This document shows, piece by piece, positions 31,819-41,872 of a stretch of DNA of 64,000 bases. Each line of letters begins with the position of its first letter. Positions within the stretch are counted from its first letter, which is position 1. The translations under genes and the position numbers were made by a program. Under the pieces are notes generated by a model. That model ran no database searches. It saw nothing but the letters and a program-made list of their open reading frames with translations, and was not told the origin of the DNA. The DNA comes from Caulochytrium protostelioides (taxonomy: Eukaryota; Chytridiomycota; Caulochytriomycetes; Caulochytriales; Caulochytriaceae), in NCBI GenBank assembly GCA_003615045.1, contig ML014115.1, positions 186,001 through 250,000 of the forward strand. The letters are read 5' to 3'.

Positions 31819-33951
31819 TTAGACGGTCGCGGTGGGCCGCGTCATCTCGCTGAGACCGCGACGGACGACGCCGGCGAAGCTGATGGTCGGCGATGGCGTC
31901 GTGGTCGCGGAGATGGTCCCGGTCGTGCCGTTGTTGTTGCGCGAGATCAAGAAGATAAAGCAGAGAATGACGGCGACGAGGACGAGCAGGATCAACCAGA
32001 TCTTGGAGCGGTGGAAGACCCGCATGCGCGGCGAGAGCTGGCTCAGCGTATACGAGGTCGGGAAGCAGAACTCGCACACGTTGGTCTCGTCCACCACAAA
32101 TACGTCCATCGGCACGTCCGGCTCGCCCGTGAACGGCTTCATCTCGAACAAGGTGGCATCTTCGGGCACGCACGCGTTGTCGCGGAAGACGGCGCGGATC
32201 TTGGACGATTCGAGGAAATCGCTATCGGTCGCGAACAGGATCGCGCGCCAGAACTGTCCCCGCGCCTGCGCCTCGACGGCCGCCACCGTCTCCCGGTCGC
32301 TGCCGCCGTGGCCCGACTCGGCCGGCACGCGCAGCGGCGACAGCGGCGACAGCGGCCGCGCCGCCGTTGCCGACCCCGGCGGTGCGGCAGCGCCTCCAAA
32401 GTCCGCGACCGCATCATAGTCCGCGTTGGGCTCCTCGGCGATCAGCGCATAGCGCGCCTTGTCGGCATGCACGCGCTCGACCCACTCGTTGACGCTCGCC
32501 CAGTGGCCGAGCTGCGCGACGGCGTTGCTGTACGAGAGGCTGCGGCGGCGGGTCCGCGCCGTCGGCGTCACGAGCGCCGCGAGCTCGCTCGCGGGCACGG
32601 GCACCGTGAACCGCGTCACGACGCCGGGCCGCGCGGGCGTGCGGTACCAGTGGTGGCCGCGCATCGCGACGGGGCCTGCGGCGGGACGGACGACGCCCTG
32701 GATGGGCGCCGAGCGCGGCGCGCCCGTGAGCGGGCTCGCCATCCCGGGCGTGCGGGGCGCCGGGCCGCCGTGGATGACGGCCGGCGTGACGGTGATCCGC
32801 GTCTCCTCCATCACGGGCGACGCGCGGTGCCGCAGGCTGCGGCCGTGCGGCCCGGCGAACGTCGGCCGCAGCAGCGTGAGGCGGGTCGGCGGGCCCCGGG
32901 GACCGCCGCCGGCGCGCGACGGCGGACACGAGACGGCGCTGAGCACGGGCTCGTCGTCCTCGAGCGGGCACGCCGACGGCGACGTGAACGTCCAGTGTTG
33001 GGCCAGGCCCTGGTCGAGTTGCCGCACGCCCGGCGACGGCGGCGGGAGCCCGTGGGCGCTGTGGACGGCGGCGTGGGGCCGCGGCGCGATGGCGTCGCTG
33101 CTGGCGGCCGTCGTGTTGATGAACAAGGGCTCGCGCTTGCGCGTGACGATTCCGGCCGGGGACGCATCGGCGCCGGCGCCGGCGCCGGCGTCCGCAGGAT
33201 GGGATACGCCGGGCCGGGCCGAGAGCGCCGCGGCGGCGGCAGCGCCGGCGTCGGCGAGCGCTGCAGCGGCGACGGGGGCGGTCCCCGGCGCCAGGGTCGC
33301 CAGGGTCGCCGGATCGCCCATGTCAATCGCATCATAGTCGGCGACGTCTTTGGCGCTCGCGGTGTACGGACTCCACGTGCCCTCGGGCATCAAGGGATCG
33401 GTGACCTTGACGCTGGCGTCGCTGGCATTGAGATCGGTGGGCACCGCGGGGGCGATGCCCGTCTCACCGAGAAGACCCGCGCCGGCGCCAGGGGCGACGG
33501 GCGACGCGGGCCCCGAAGGATTTGATTTGAGGATGCCCGGCGGGATTGCGGTCAAGGGGAAGGCGACGCGGCCCTGATCGGCCTCGTGGAGCCGGACCAT
33601 GAAGTATTGGACATTGCCGATAATGTCGGTGTTGGTGAGCGGGTTCAGAACATGGAGGCGGTGGATGAGCTTCTTGCCGATGTAGATTTGCGTCTGGAAC
33701 AGAATTTTGTTGAGGTGGTAGGCATTGTAGTACGAATAGTAGGCTTTGTCGGGCTGGCGCGGGTCCCATGTCTGGACGCGGGCCAGGATGAAGCTCTTGG
33801 TCCCGGCAGGCTCGGTGGCATCATGGGCGAGCGCAAGATCGCCAAGGGTGTCCAGGCAGAAGGAGTCTTCATAGTCGGTCGCCACCGAATCAAGCACATT
33901 CACGCCGCCGCTGTCCAGCAGCAGGATGGCTTCGGGCTGGTCGTTCGGCAT
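31819..33951 (-). CDS. Predicted one-pass membrane protein, unknown function
   Basis: A 710-residue protein I do not recognise. The N-terminal 150 residues look like a compact domain rich in conserved-type residues (LLLDSGGVNVLDSVATDYED, SYYNAYHLNKILFQTQIYIGKKLIHRLHVLNPLTNTDIIG). A long Pro/Ala/Gly-rich linker follows (about 150-480). A second folded block (about 480-650) contains FWRAILFATDSDFLESSKIRA and VDETNVCEFCFPTSYTLSQLSP. One strong transmembrane segment lies near 655-675 (IWLILLVLVAVILCFIFLI), followed by a short Thr/Ser-rich tail of about 35 residues with an N-x-T site. There is no N-terminal signal, so an N-in, C-out topology is likely. The 3' end is 77 bp from SEA4, convergent. 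Function is not inferred. Confidence 0.8.
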   Translation of the reverse strand: MPNDQPEAILLLDSGGVNVLDSVATDYEDSFCLDTLGDLALAHDATEPAGTKSFILARVQTWDPRQPDKAYYSYYNAYHLNKILFQTQIYIGKKLIHRLHVLNPLTNTDIIGNVQYFMVRLHEADQGRVAFPLTAIPPGILKSNPSGPASPVAPGAGAGLLGETGIAPAVPTDLNASDASVKVTDPLMPEGTWSPYTASAKDVADYDAIDMGDPATLATLAPGTAPVAAAALADAGAAAAAALSARPGVSHPADAGAGAGADASPAGIVTRKREPLFINTTAASSDAIAPRPHAAVHSAHGLPPPSPGVRQLDQGLAQHWTFTSPSACPLEDDEPVLSAVSCPPSRAGGGPRGPPTRLTLLRPTFAGPHGRSLRHRASPVMEETRITVTPAVIHGGPAPRTPGMASPLTGAPRSAPIQGVVRPAAGPVAMRGHHWYRTPARPGVVTRFTVPVPASELAALVTPTARTRRRSLSYSNAVAQLGHWASVNEWVERVHADKARYALIAEEPNADYDAVADFGGAAAPPGSATAARPLSPLSPLRVPAESGHGGSDRETVAAVEAQARGQFWRAILFATDSDFLESSKIRAVFRDNACVPEDATLFEMKPFTGEPDVPMDVFVVDETNVCEFCFPTSYTLSQLSPRMRVFHRSKIWLILLVLVAVILCFIFLISRNNNGTTGTISATTTPSPTISFAGVVRRGLSEMTRPTATV

Positions 33952-35891
33952 GATGGCCCAAGCACGGAGGCGCCCGCACGATCGTCTGTGCGGGCGCGCC
34001 GTTCACGAGAGGGTCACGTGGTCGGAGAGCGTCGCGGGCGCCGATGCACCGCGCCTGGCCAGGGATGAATGACGGCGATGATCGGGCTTCGATCAGCGCA
34101 CAGTGAGGATGACGAGATCACACCGAGGATCGACGCTCTGAATGAGGTCATGCATCCAAGGCAGCGTTACGAAACGGTCGAATGAAAGCGAGAGATGAAA
34201 TGATCGGTGTATCGTCATACTTCATGTTAGCCCATACACGCGTCTTGCGCATACCCATGGATAGCGGCAGACCCCCCTTCTATGGGTGGTCATGACTATG
34301 ATCTGGAGATGAGGGTTTCCACGGGTCCTCATACTGCTTCCGATCCCGAGGTCGAGGCGGTGACCTAGGGAAGAGGGGAGGCGGCTCGACCCGTCGACCC
34401 ACAGCCAACCGCGGACACCGCGCCCTCCATCGATGGCCGATCGCCCATGGCCGATCGTCTCGGCGGGGCCATGCCGTTCCATCGTGGAACGGACGGCCGG
34501 TATGGCGACGCGCGCGGCAGCGGGCGCTCGTGCGGCGAGCACCGCATCCGCGCTCGCCGTGCCGAGCGGCTCCTACGGGACGGCCGCGGCGGCGGTCCTG
34601 CTCGGCCTTGGCCACTGCAACGCGCTCCTCAAACTCCGATCATGACACCCGTTCCCGCCGACCGCGGGCCCGACGGCGATCGGCGACACGGCCGACGCGC
34701 GCGGCCGATGGGCGTCCTTCAAACTCCGACGCTCGCGCCACGGCGACCCGCAGGCGCGCGGCCCCCGCCGCCCGGAGCGGCGGCGACCCCCCGCGGACGG
34801 CCACGCGGACGCCCATGCGGACGCCCATGCGGTCCGGCAGACGCGCGCGAGTCGCGGGAGGCGGACGCCGACGGTCGGGCCGCCACAACAGCGGGCGGCG
34901 TCGCGCTGCGCTAGCGCTGTTGGGCATGCCCGGTCTTCATGGGCATGGTCCTGCTGTCAGGCGGCCATGCGATGCCACGGCACCACGTGCGAGATATGAC
35001 GAGATGAGGTCGCAGCACGCGCCACGCTGATGGGCGTCGGCCGATCGGACCACCACGACAGCGGCGATGATGACCGACAAGAGGACCATGGACCTCCCTG
35101 ACTCGGTCATCGCCGTCGCCGTCGTCGCCGTGGTGGTGAAAAACATCCTGCATGACGATATCCATCTTGAACGTTGCATCCCTCGAGCGGCTGACCTGTC
35201 GTCATTGTGATATGTCGTAGTTATCGTCTGCTCCACTCACGCGGAAATTCCCTTTTTAAGGTCATCCCTGGCAACCACCCTCCAGTCAGTGTTAAAACAT
35301 GGCCCATGGATGACGTCCTTTTTCCAGACGCTGGAAATCGTATCATGTCGAGAGTTCAAGCGGGCGTGCCGCCACGTTCCGATAGGTCGAATCCCGCATA
35401 CCTCGACCATTTTCTTTGTATCATCGCGTCACGAGACTCACTTGACCGTGGCGGTATCGAAAAGAGGGGTCGAGTCCGTTCTTCTCGGCGATTGGGCTGA
35501 AACAGCAGGGGCCCGCAGGCGATGCTGGACTTGGGAGGTGGTCTTCCCTTCTTTCCCATCGTACCAGCCACCGATGGCGCGTCGCGACGGAACTGGCATG
35601 GCTGAGGGCGGGCGTTGCTCGGCTTTGGCCGACGGTGTGGCTGGGGTGAAGCTCCGATGCCTCAATCTCCGACGTGCTATCATTGCCCTTGAGGGCCTCT
35701 CTTTGTCGCTGCTGGGTTTCACCAGACCCAAGCTGCTCCGTCGCCGCAGGGCATCACCCTGAGGTTCCGTGCCGCCGGCAACGCCAGACGACGCCGTTCT
35801 TCCGGCCGCCGCCCTGATCCATCTCGCCCCCGCCATCCCCCATCGCGTCTGCTGCATCCGCGCACCACTCGGCCCCATCGCGCTCACCAGG
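33952..35891. other. Divergent intergenic region, 1.9 kb
   Basis: Between the start of the one-pass membrane protein gene and that of the Ala-rich gene. GC-rich blocks (34400-34930) alternate with less GC-rich sequence. A short minus-strand frame (35110 to 34937, 57 codons) has a signal-peptide-like start but no family resemblance; it is discussed as a finding. No other feature is supported. Confidence 0.4.
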
Positions 35892-36774
35892 ATGGCGCTG
35901 CAGGTGCTGCGCAACGGCCTCCTCGAGGCCCTGCGTGCCGCCGACACGTGGGACGCGCAGCAGAAGCTCGGCAGCGACGCGCTCGCCCAGATCGCGCAGT
36001 CGGCCCTGCGCCGGCGGCGCGGCGTCCCGGCGGCGCGCGACCAGCCGGACCTCGCCTGGGCCTGCGCCGCGGCCGACCTCGATCCGTGGGCCGCCGCGCC
36101 GCCGTCCGCGCTCGCCGGGACGCCGCGCCGCCGTCTGGACGCGGCGGCGTCGACCCCGCAGGACGCGCTGCGCCGTCTGGACGCGGCGCTGGGCCGCCAG
36201 GCGGCCGTCGTGCAGGCCGTCGGGACGCTCGTCGGGCAGCTGGCGCGCGGCGCGCAGCACGCCGCGGCGCAGCGCATGGCCGCCGGCACGGCGGCGGCCG
36301 CGGCGGCCGCGGGCGTGGCCGGGCCGCTGCAGACGTGGTCTGCCGCGGTCACGGTGCTGCGCCACTGGCACCGCGCGCTGCAGGACGCCTGGGCCCTGCA
36401 GGAGGGCATCTACCAAGCGTGCGTGCGCGACGTGGCGCTGTCGACGCCGCTCGCGCCGCCCGCCGGCGGCGACGGGGCGTGGCGGTCGGCCGGGCCTCAT
36501 GCGGATCGCGGCGCGGACGCGCCTTCCCCGGCGGCGGCGGCGGCCGACGGGACAGACGACGCCTGCGCCGCCGGTCTCGATCCGCTCGCCGTCGCGGCGG
36601 CCGCCTCGTGCCGCGCCGTGACTCTGGCGCTGGGAACGCCGCCGGCCGCGGCGGGACTCGCGCGCACGACCTGGCTGGTCCGGATCGCGCTGTGGAAGCT
36701 GAGTCCGATGCTGGTGCCGGGACCCACAAGCGCTGCCGACGACGGCGGCACCAGTATGAGCGGTGCTAGCATGA

Positions 36775-36824
<50 letters not shown>

Positions 36825-36974
36825 ATGGACGGCGACGCCGCGCGGCCGGCGGGACCCCCGCCGGCGACGCTGATGGAGATGGTGCGCGATCTGCTGGCTC
36901 AGACCGACGCGCAAATCGGACGGCTCCCAAGCAGCGCCGAGACGGCGCGGGCGGCATCGGTGCGCGCTCTGTGA
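35892..36974 (+). CDS. Ala-rich protein, unrecognised
   Basis: A 360-residue product from the ATG at 35892. The first 40 residues are helical and amphipathic (VLRNGLLEALRAADTWDAQQKLGSDALAQIAQ). A second helical region at about 75-180 is Ala/Arg/Leu-rich, and a Gly run of 16-17 residues lies near position 300 (genomic 36778-36822). The C-terminus is again helical (TLMEMVRDLLAQTDAQIG). Third positions are nearly all G or C and charged residues are balanced, which favours this strand over the equally long antisense frame. The ATG directly follows accag-g, which could be a splice acceptor, so an upstream exon is possible; the frame stays open for another 41 codons upstream without an ATG. No family recognised. 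Confidence 0.55.
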
Positions 36975-39900
36975 ATCCATGGGCGGGGCGCTGGCTGGTC
37001 CCGCCGTGGTCGCGCGAGGGCGTCACGGCGTGGCCACTGCTCCCTTGCATCGCATCGTACCGCATCGTGCCGCATCGCAGCGTCTCACATCATCGAGTTC
37101 GAAGCGCATCGACGATGTTTCGCAACGGCGCTCTCCACACAGCACCGGCCGCGGTGTGTTCATCCTGATCCATGCCGCGAACTGAAAAGCGATCAAGCCA
37201 ACGGGAAGCCACCCAGCAAAAGAGAGAAAAGAATCCGCCGCGCGGTGACGGTGTTAATTCTGGATGGTCTCTTTTTCATCTATAAACACACCTGGTTCCT
37301 TTTTAGGCGGTCGAGGCCATGTTGCAGCGGTCGTGCTGGATGTTTATGAGTGTGGGTGTGGCGTCCAGGTGGGGCTTGACGGGGGGGCTTTGGACTCTGC
37401 CTGAGTTTCGCGCGGCAACCCGCCTCGGGAATTCGACGGTGGGATGGACTCGTCTTCACCGCGAACGCTGCGAGCACGGCCCACACCGCCGTCAGGGTCT
37501 CGCGGGTCAACAGACAACCGGTGGGTTGCCGGGGGTCGTGCTTGGCTCCGAGCGCCAAGTTCCGCTCGTGCGTCTCTGCCGTGTCGCGCAGTCCCACGTC
37601 GCGTTACGGCCCAGGCAAGCTCCGCTAGCACCCGCCGCTGCGAATTTTCTTATTTTCTCTTGAATTGGTTGTTGTGCTCTCTTTTCTTTTCCTTTCCTTT
37701 CCCTTTTTTTTTCGAAGCGAAGCGACGCGAAGCAGCGGACGGCCCTGGACGAGGCGACTCCTGCAATCGTGGCCGCGTGCAGGTCGATCACCGTCGCCAT
37801 GATGCTGGCGACGGAGTGCTTGAGGGCGCCGTGTAACCTTCCGCCACCCTTGCTCGGATCGAGGCCTTGCAAGCCGGCGCCGCGCGGCGACGGGCGATTG
37901 GGCGTCGTGTCGCGGCCGCCCAGGACGGCCTGGCCTGACCGGGGAACCACGGATCGGGAAATAACCATGACGGCGCGGTTTCAGAGCGTCCTTCAGATGG
38001 CCCATTCGGACCGTCGCCGCGTCACGGCGGGGGCCATGAACAAGTAATCATCCTGCGGGGATTGGCGACGGCGACGGCGACGGCGACGGCGGGCATTGGC
38101 GGCGGCGACGGCGACGACGTGCATGCCATCTCGCCTGGACGGCCGCTGGCGATGGACCGGGCGGATCCATGTCGGACATGAGTGATGGGCCATCGGCCAC
38201 GAGCCATGCCGAGGCGAGCGAGCGGGTTGGCAGGTACACGGCCTCGTACACGTCCGACCAGCGGCGGACGTGGACTTCTGAAATCGAGTGAACGGGTTCA
38301 CGCGCGATGCCGCGGCGATAGAGCCGTATAAAACGCGCATGCGGGAAGGGGAATGCCGCGTCCGGGAGCATGGGACCGCGAGGGAGGTAAGACCGCAGTG
38401 GACATGGGTGGATCGCGCCTTCTGACGACAACGGATGAACCGCTGGTCGGTCACTTCATTCTTTCCGTCCAAAGCCCACATCGTCACATGGCTTTCTGCT
38501 TGCTCCGATCCCGAGGACAGCCCCCCGCCGTTTATCGCCAATATCCCCCGCTACAATCTTGCGCCGTCGCAATCTCTGCGCTAGTTCCGTTCTCGCTCGG
38601 TCCCGCTCTCTCGCCTGGGTAAGTTTCTTTCTGCATGATTCATCAGCTCCTCGCCGCGTTATCGTCCATGGCCGCTCGCCCGCCTTCTCGCTCGCCCGTC
38701 AGGTGCTCCCAAGCGCCTTCCAGACGCTCGTCACGCGGCCACGCTGACGCCATGCCGAGCGCACATGGCGGCTGCTCGATATCGCGTGGTCGTCTCGTAG
38801 TCTCGTAGTCGCGACTCCGCCAGAGGGTCATCCATACCCTAGGACCTCCCCCCCTCTTCCACGCCTTCCTTCCCCGCGTCTCTCGGAGTCATGTGCCCGC
38901 CTCGCCTTCGTCTCCTCGTGCGACTTCCCATCTCCTCTCGCGTACCGTTCTGTTGGAATCAGACGGCCGTCCCGCAGCGATCGCCGTGTCCGGGCTCCGC
39001 AGCCCATGCGCTCGGGACCGTCGGGACGCGGCACGGACAGGCGACAGATGCGATAACCGCGTCGCCGACGATGACGCGATCGCGGCGGAACGGCGCGGGG
39101 GGCCGCCAGATGTCGCCATGCGTCGTCGTCGTGCGCCATCGTCGTGCGCCATCGCCGTGCGCATTCCCGGACCGAGCATCCGAGACAGGCGCGAGGGTCC
39201 GCCGAGGATGCACGCGGCCATACGACGCTGTCGCCACGCGCGAGCACCCCCGACGGCATCGCATCGAGGATGGCCGCCGCCGCCGCCGTCGTCGCCGCCG
39301 CCGGGCGGGGCGACGTCCCCCTTCCCTGCGCCGTGTCGCATGATCGCGCGCATTTCAGGGGCAGTGGGCCCCGGGCGCATGACCGCGCCGTGGCCGCCTC
39401 CCGCGCTCGCGCCACGGCGGGCCAGTCCGGCGGACGCTGACAAAGCCAGAGGTCGGAACAGTGCGCGCGCGCGCTGCCCGAGCGCCCGGCGAGCCGCGCC
39501 TTCTCGGGGTCCTCCCCACGCCGCCGCCGCCGCCGTCGCCGCCGCCGCCGCCGCCATCGCGATAAGCGCTCACGCAGCGGCGTGCATGGCCATGGCTTAT
39601 CAGCTGATCCCGCTGACGGATCCACGCATGGTCCGTCTCACCAGCCGGGCTCGCGTGGGCGTGTTCGCGTGCGCCCTGACGCGTGTTCCGCGAGTGTTGT
39701 GCTCCGTCGCCGGTACTGGTCCCTTCGGAGGGCCGGGGCGGTGGGGCTACGCGAGGCGTGCCGGGCCTCGGGTCGCGTCGGTGGCGGCGTCAAGCCGCCG
39801 GTTCCGAGACGCCCCCAGCACGAAGGACAATGCGGGAAGGCCGCTCCAGCGTGCGAGATCCCGCGATCTGCTGCGGCGCGTGCTGGCCATCGGGCTGCTC

Positions 39901-39987
39901 CACCTGCTCCACCGTCTCAACCGTGGCATGCTGAGATGGCCTTGTCTAAGCCTCCCCGGCCTCGCCTTCGACCCCAGCGCCAAAAAA

Positions 39988-40008
39988 CAACAACAACAAC
40001 AACAACAA
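39988..40008. repeat. (CAA)n tract
   Basis: Seven CAA-type triplets flanked by A runs in noncoding DNA. A simple-sequence tract. Confidence 0.8.
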
Positions 40009-40980
40009 AAACAGAAGAAAATCTGATGATAGGTCAGGGCCACCGACACCCGCTGCGGCCTTCCGGTCCCCCTGCCCCACGCCCTGCCCCCCCGCCGCGG
40101 ATGTCGGAGTCTGTGACGCGACGCGGAAGTGCATGGCGGAAGGGCCGGACGCCCGTCGAGCGCCGGATCGCCTGATGCGCCGCAGCCGTGGTGGGCCTAT
40201 GCTCATCATGCCATGCAAGCCGGTCCACCACACGCACGCCCTGCTGCGGGCCGCCCTCGTACGATGCCTCGTACGGCTCCTCGGTCGCCGCGCCATCCCC
40301 GCGCTTGACGCGCTTTGTCTCGATGCCGCGCCCGTGCGCCGCGACCCCGGGGCCGCGAGACGGCGAGGCAGAATAAGGATAATCCGCTGCCGGCGCGAAG
40401 GCCGCCGTCCGTTGCGCCGCCCTGCCCAGCTAAGGGAGAGTCATCAGCACAGAAGCCGCCGGCGTCGCCTTCGCGCGTCAGGCGTTGCATCCCGGTCAGG
40501 CCAGCCCGCGCGACGCCACTGGGGACGGCGGCCGGCGCCCAGCGGCCTCGGTCCCGAATAGGCGTTCCGAACCTGAGTCCCCGGCGCGCTCTCGAGCGTG
40601 GTCCCAGCGCGTTTCGAGTCGAGACGGCCGGAGGCGCGTTTCACGCTCGCGGTCACGCTCTCCGTCGCCCGACGTGCATCCGCATCGGCATGGCGATAGG
40701 CCGACCGCGGCGGCGGCGGCGGCGGCGGTGTGGCCGCACGGCCCTGCGACGGCCCCTGCCCCCCGGGCAAGGCACAGCACCCGCAAGACAGGATAAGGCG
40801 CGGTGTAGCACAGCACCTTCGCCCATCGCGCAGGACGAGCGATGCTCAGACCCCACGAAAATGACGATTCCACCGCCCTTTTTCCCGCTCGTCGTGGGGT
40901 GGACGCGTCGGTGGCCGCCGCGGCAAGAGCCACGATTGGAGAGCGTTGGGGCCACCGCGTCCGCGCCGCCGCCATGGCTG

Positions 40981-41021
40981 CCGCCGCCGCCGCCGCTGCC
41001 GCCGCCGCCGCTGCCGCCGCT

Positions 41022-41059
<38 letters not shown>

Positions 41060-41072
41060 TGCCGCTGCCGCC
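40981..41072. repeat. (CCG/CTG)n interrupted triplet array
   Basis: About 90 bp made almost only of CCG triplets with interspersed ctg/act units. It translates as poly-Pro, poly-Ala or poly-Arg depending on frame, so the open frames over it are not evidence of a gene. Confidence 0.85.
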
Positions 41073-41872
41073 GTTCCGGTATCGCCGGCACATTGAGGCG
41101 GGATGACTTCATTCCCGCGGGCCGCGCTCTGCCGGCGGTCGGCGGTGCGTGGACGGCGGCCGCGACGCGCGGCGGCGGCGGCGAACAGGCCATCGGTGGG
41201 CTGAGGTCATGCCGACGCCGCCGCCGCGGCTATCGACGCCGACGACAGCGCCGCGGCGTCGGAAGGCGCGGGACGATGTCATACGTTGGGAAGGCCTCCG
41301 TGGCAGCGTGACTTCCGCTTCTGCTGGCGGTGTTGCGGTCGAGCGCACACCCATGACGTGGCGCTCGACGGTCGATGGTCGACGACGCCGACGTCAACGA
41401 CAACGACGACGACGACGACGACGGGTGGGCAGTGCTCACGGCGCGTGCGACCACGACGAGCGCACGACACGGCGGGCGGGCGACGACGCAGGCATCGCCC
41501 CATGAAACACCGAAACGTGCGCGTGGATCTTGATGTCATCGTCGGCCAGCATCGATAGATAACGTCCGTCGATAACGCGGCGCACGCACCATTCTTCTTC
41601 GGCCGACACCACCCACTCACCCGTATTTTTTCTCCGTCATTTGCACTTCGCTACCGCACGCCCATGATACCCCATTTCCGTGATTTTGTCCTGATACCGC
41701 TGCTTCATACCTGGTCTGCTCGTTTTGCTAGACCTTAGCCCATGCCTCAATCTTGCGGCTGATTCCGACCCTTGCGGCCCTGAGCCTCCGCCCTTGTGTG
41801 ACGCTCGCTGCCCGGAGGGCCTTTTCCATTGTCTCAATTCTCCCGAGGCCCCCCATTTCGGTCCTGCTCGCC

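Larger units (their letters stand above)
36975..41872. other. Repeat-rich, gene-poor interval of 4.9 kb
   Basis: The longest stretch without a confident gene. It contains a pyrimidine tract (37660-37715), GC triplet arrays (39280-39310, 39520-39555, 40981-41072), a (CAA)n tract (39988-40008) and ACG repeats (about 41394-41422). On the minus strand, a frame opening at 38340 begins with a presequence-like MRVLYGSIAAASRVNPFTRF and might be the first exon of a small mitochondrial protein, but I could not link it to later exons. All other open frames are Arg/Pro/Ala-rich and overlap each other. Confidence 0.45.

Noticed and set aside
35375-35405. tRNA-like T-arm sequence (ggtcgaatcccgc)
   Set aside because: No matching acceptor stem, anticodon arm or A-box is placed correctly around it.
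35754-36980. 408-codon minus-strand frame opposite the Ala-rich gene
   Set aside because: It translates to His/Arg/Gly-rich text with long Ala runs from the GGC tract; the plus frame has more balanced residues and G/C third positions.
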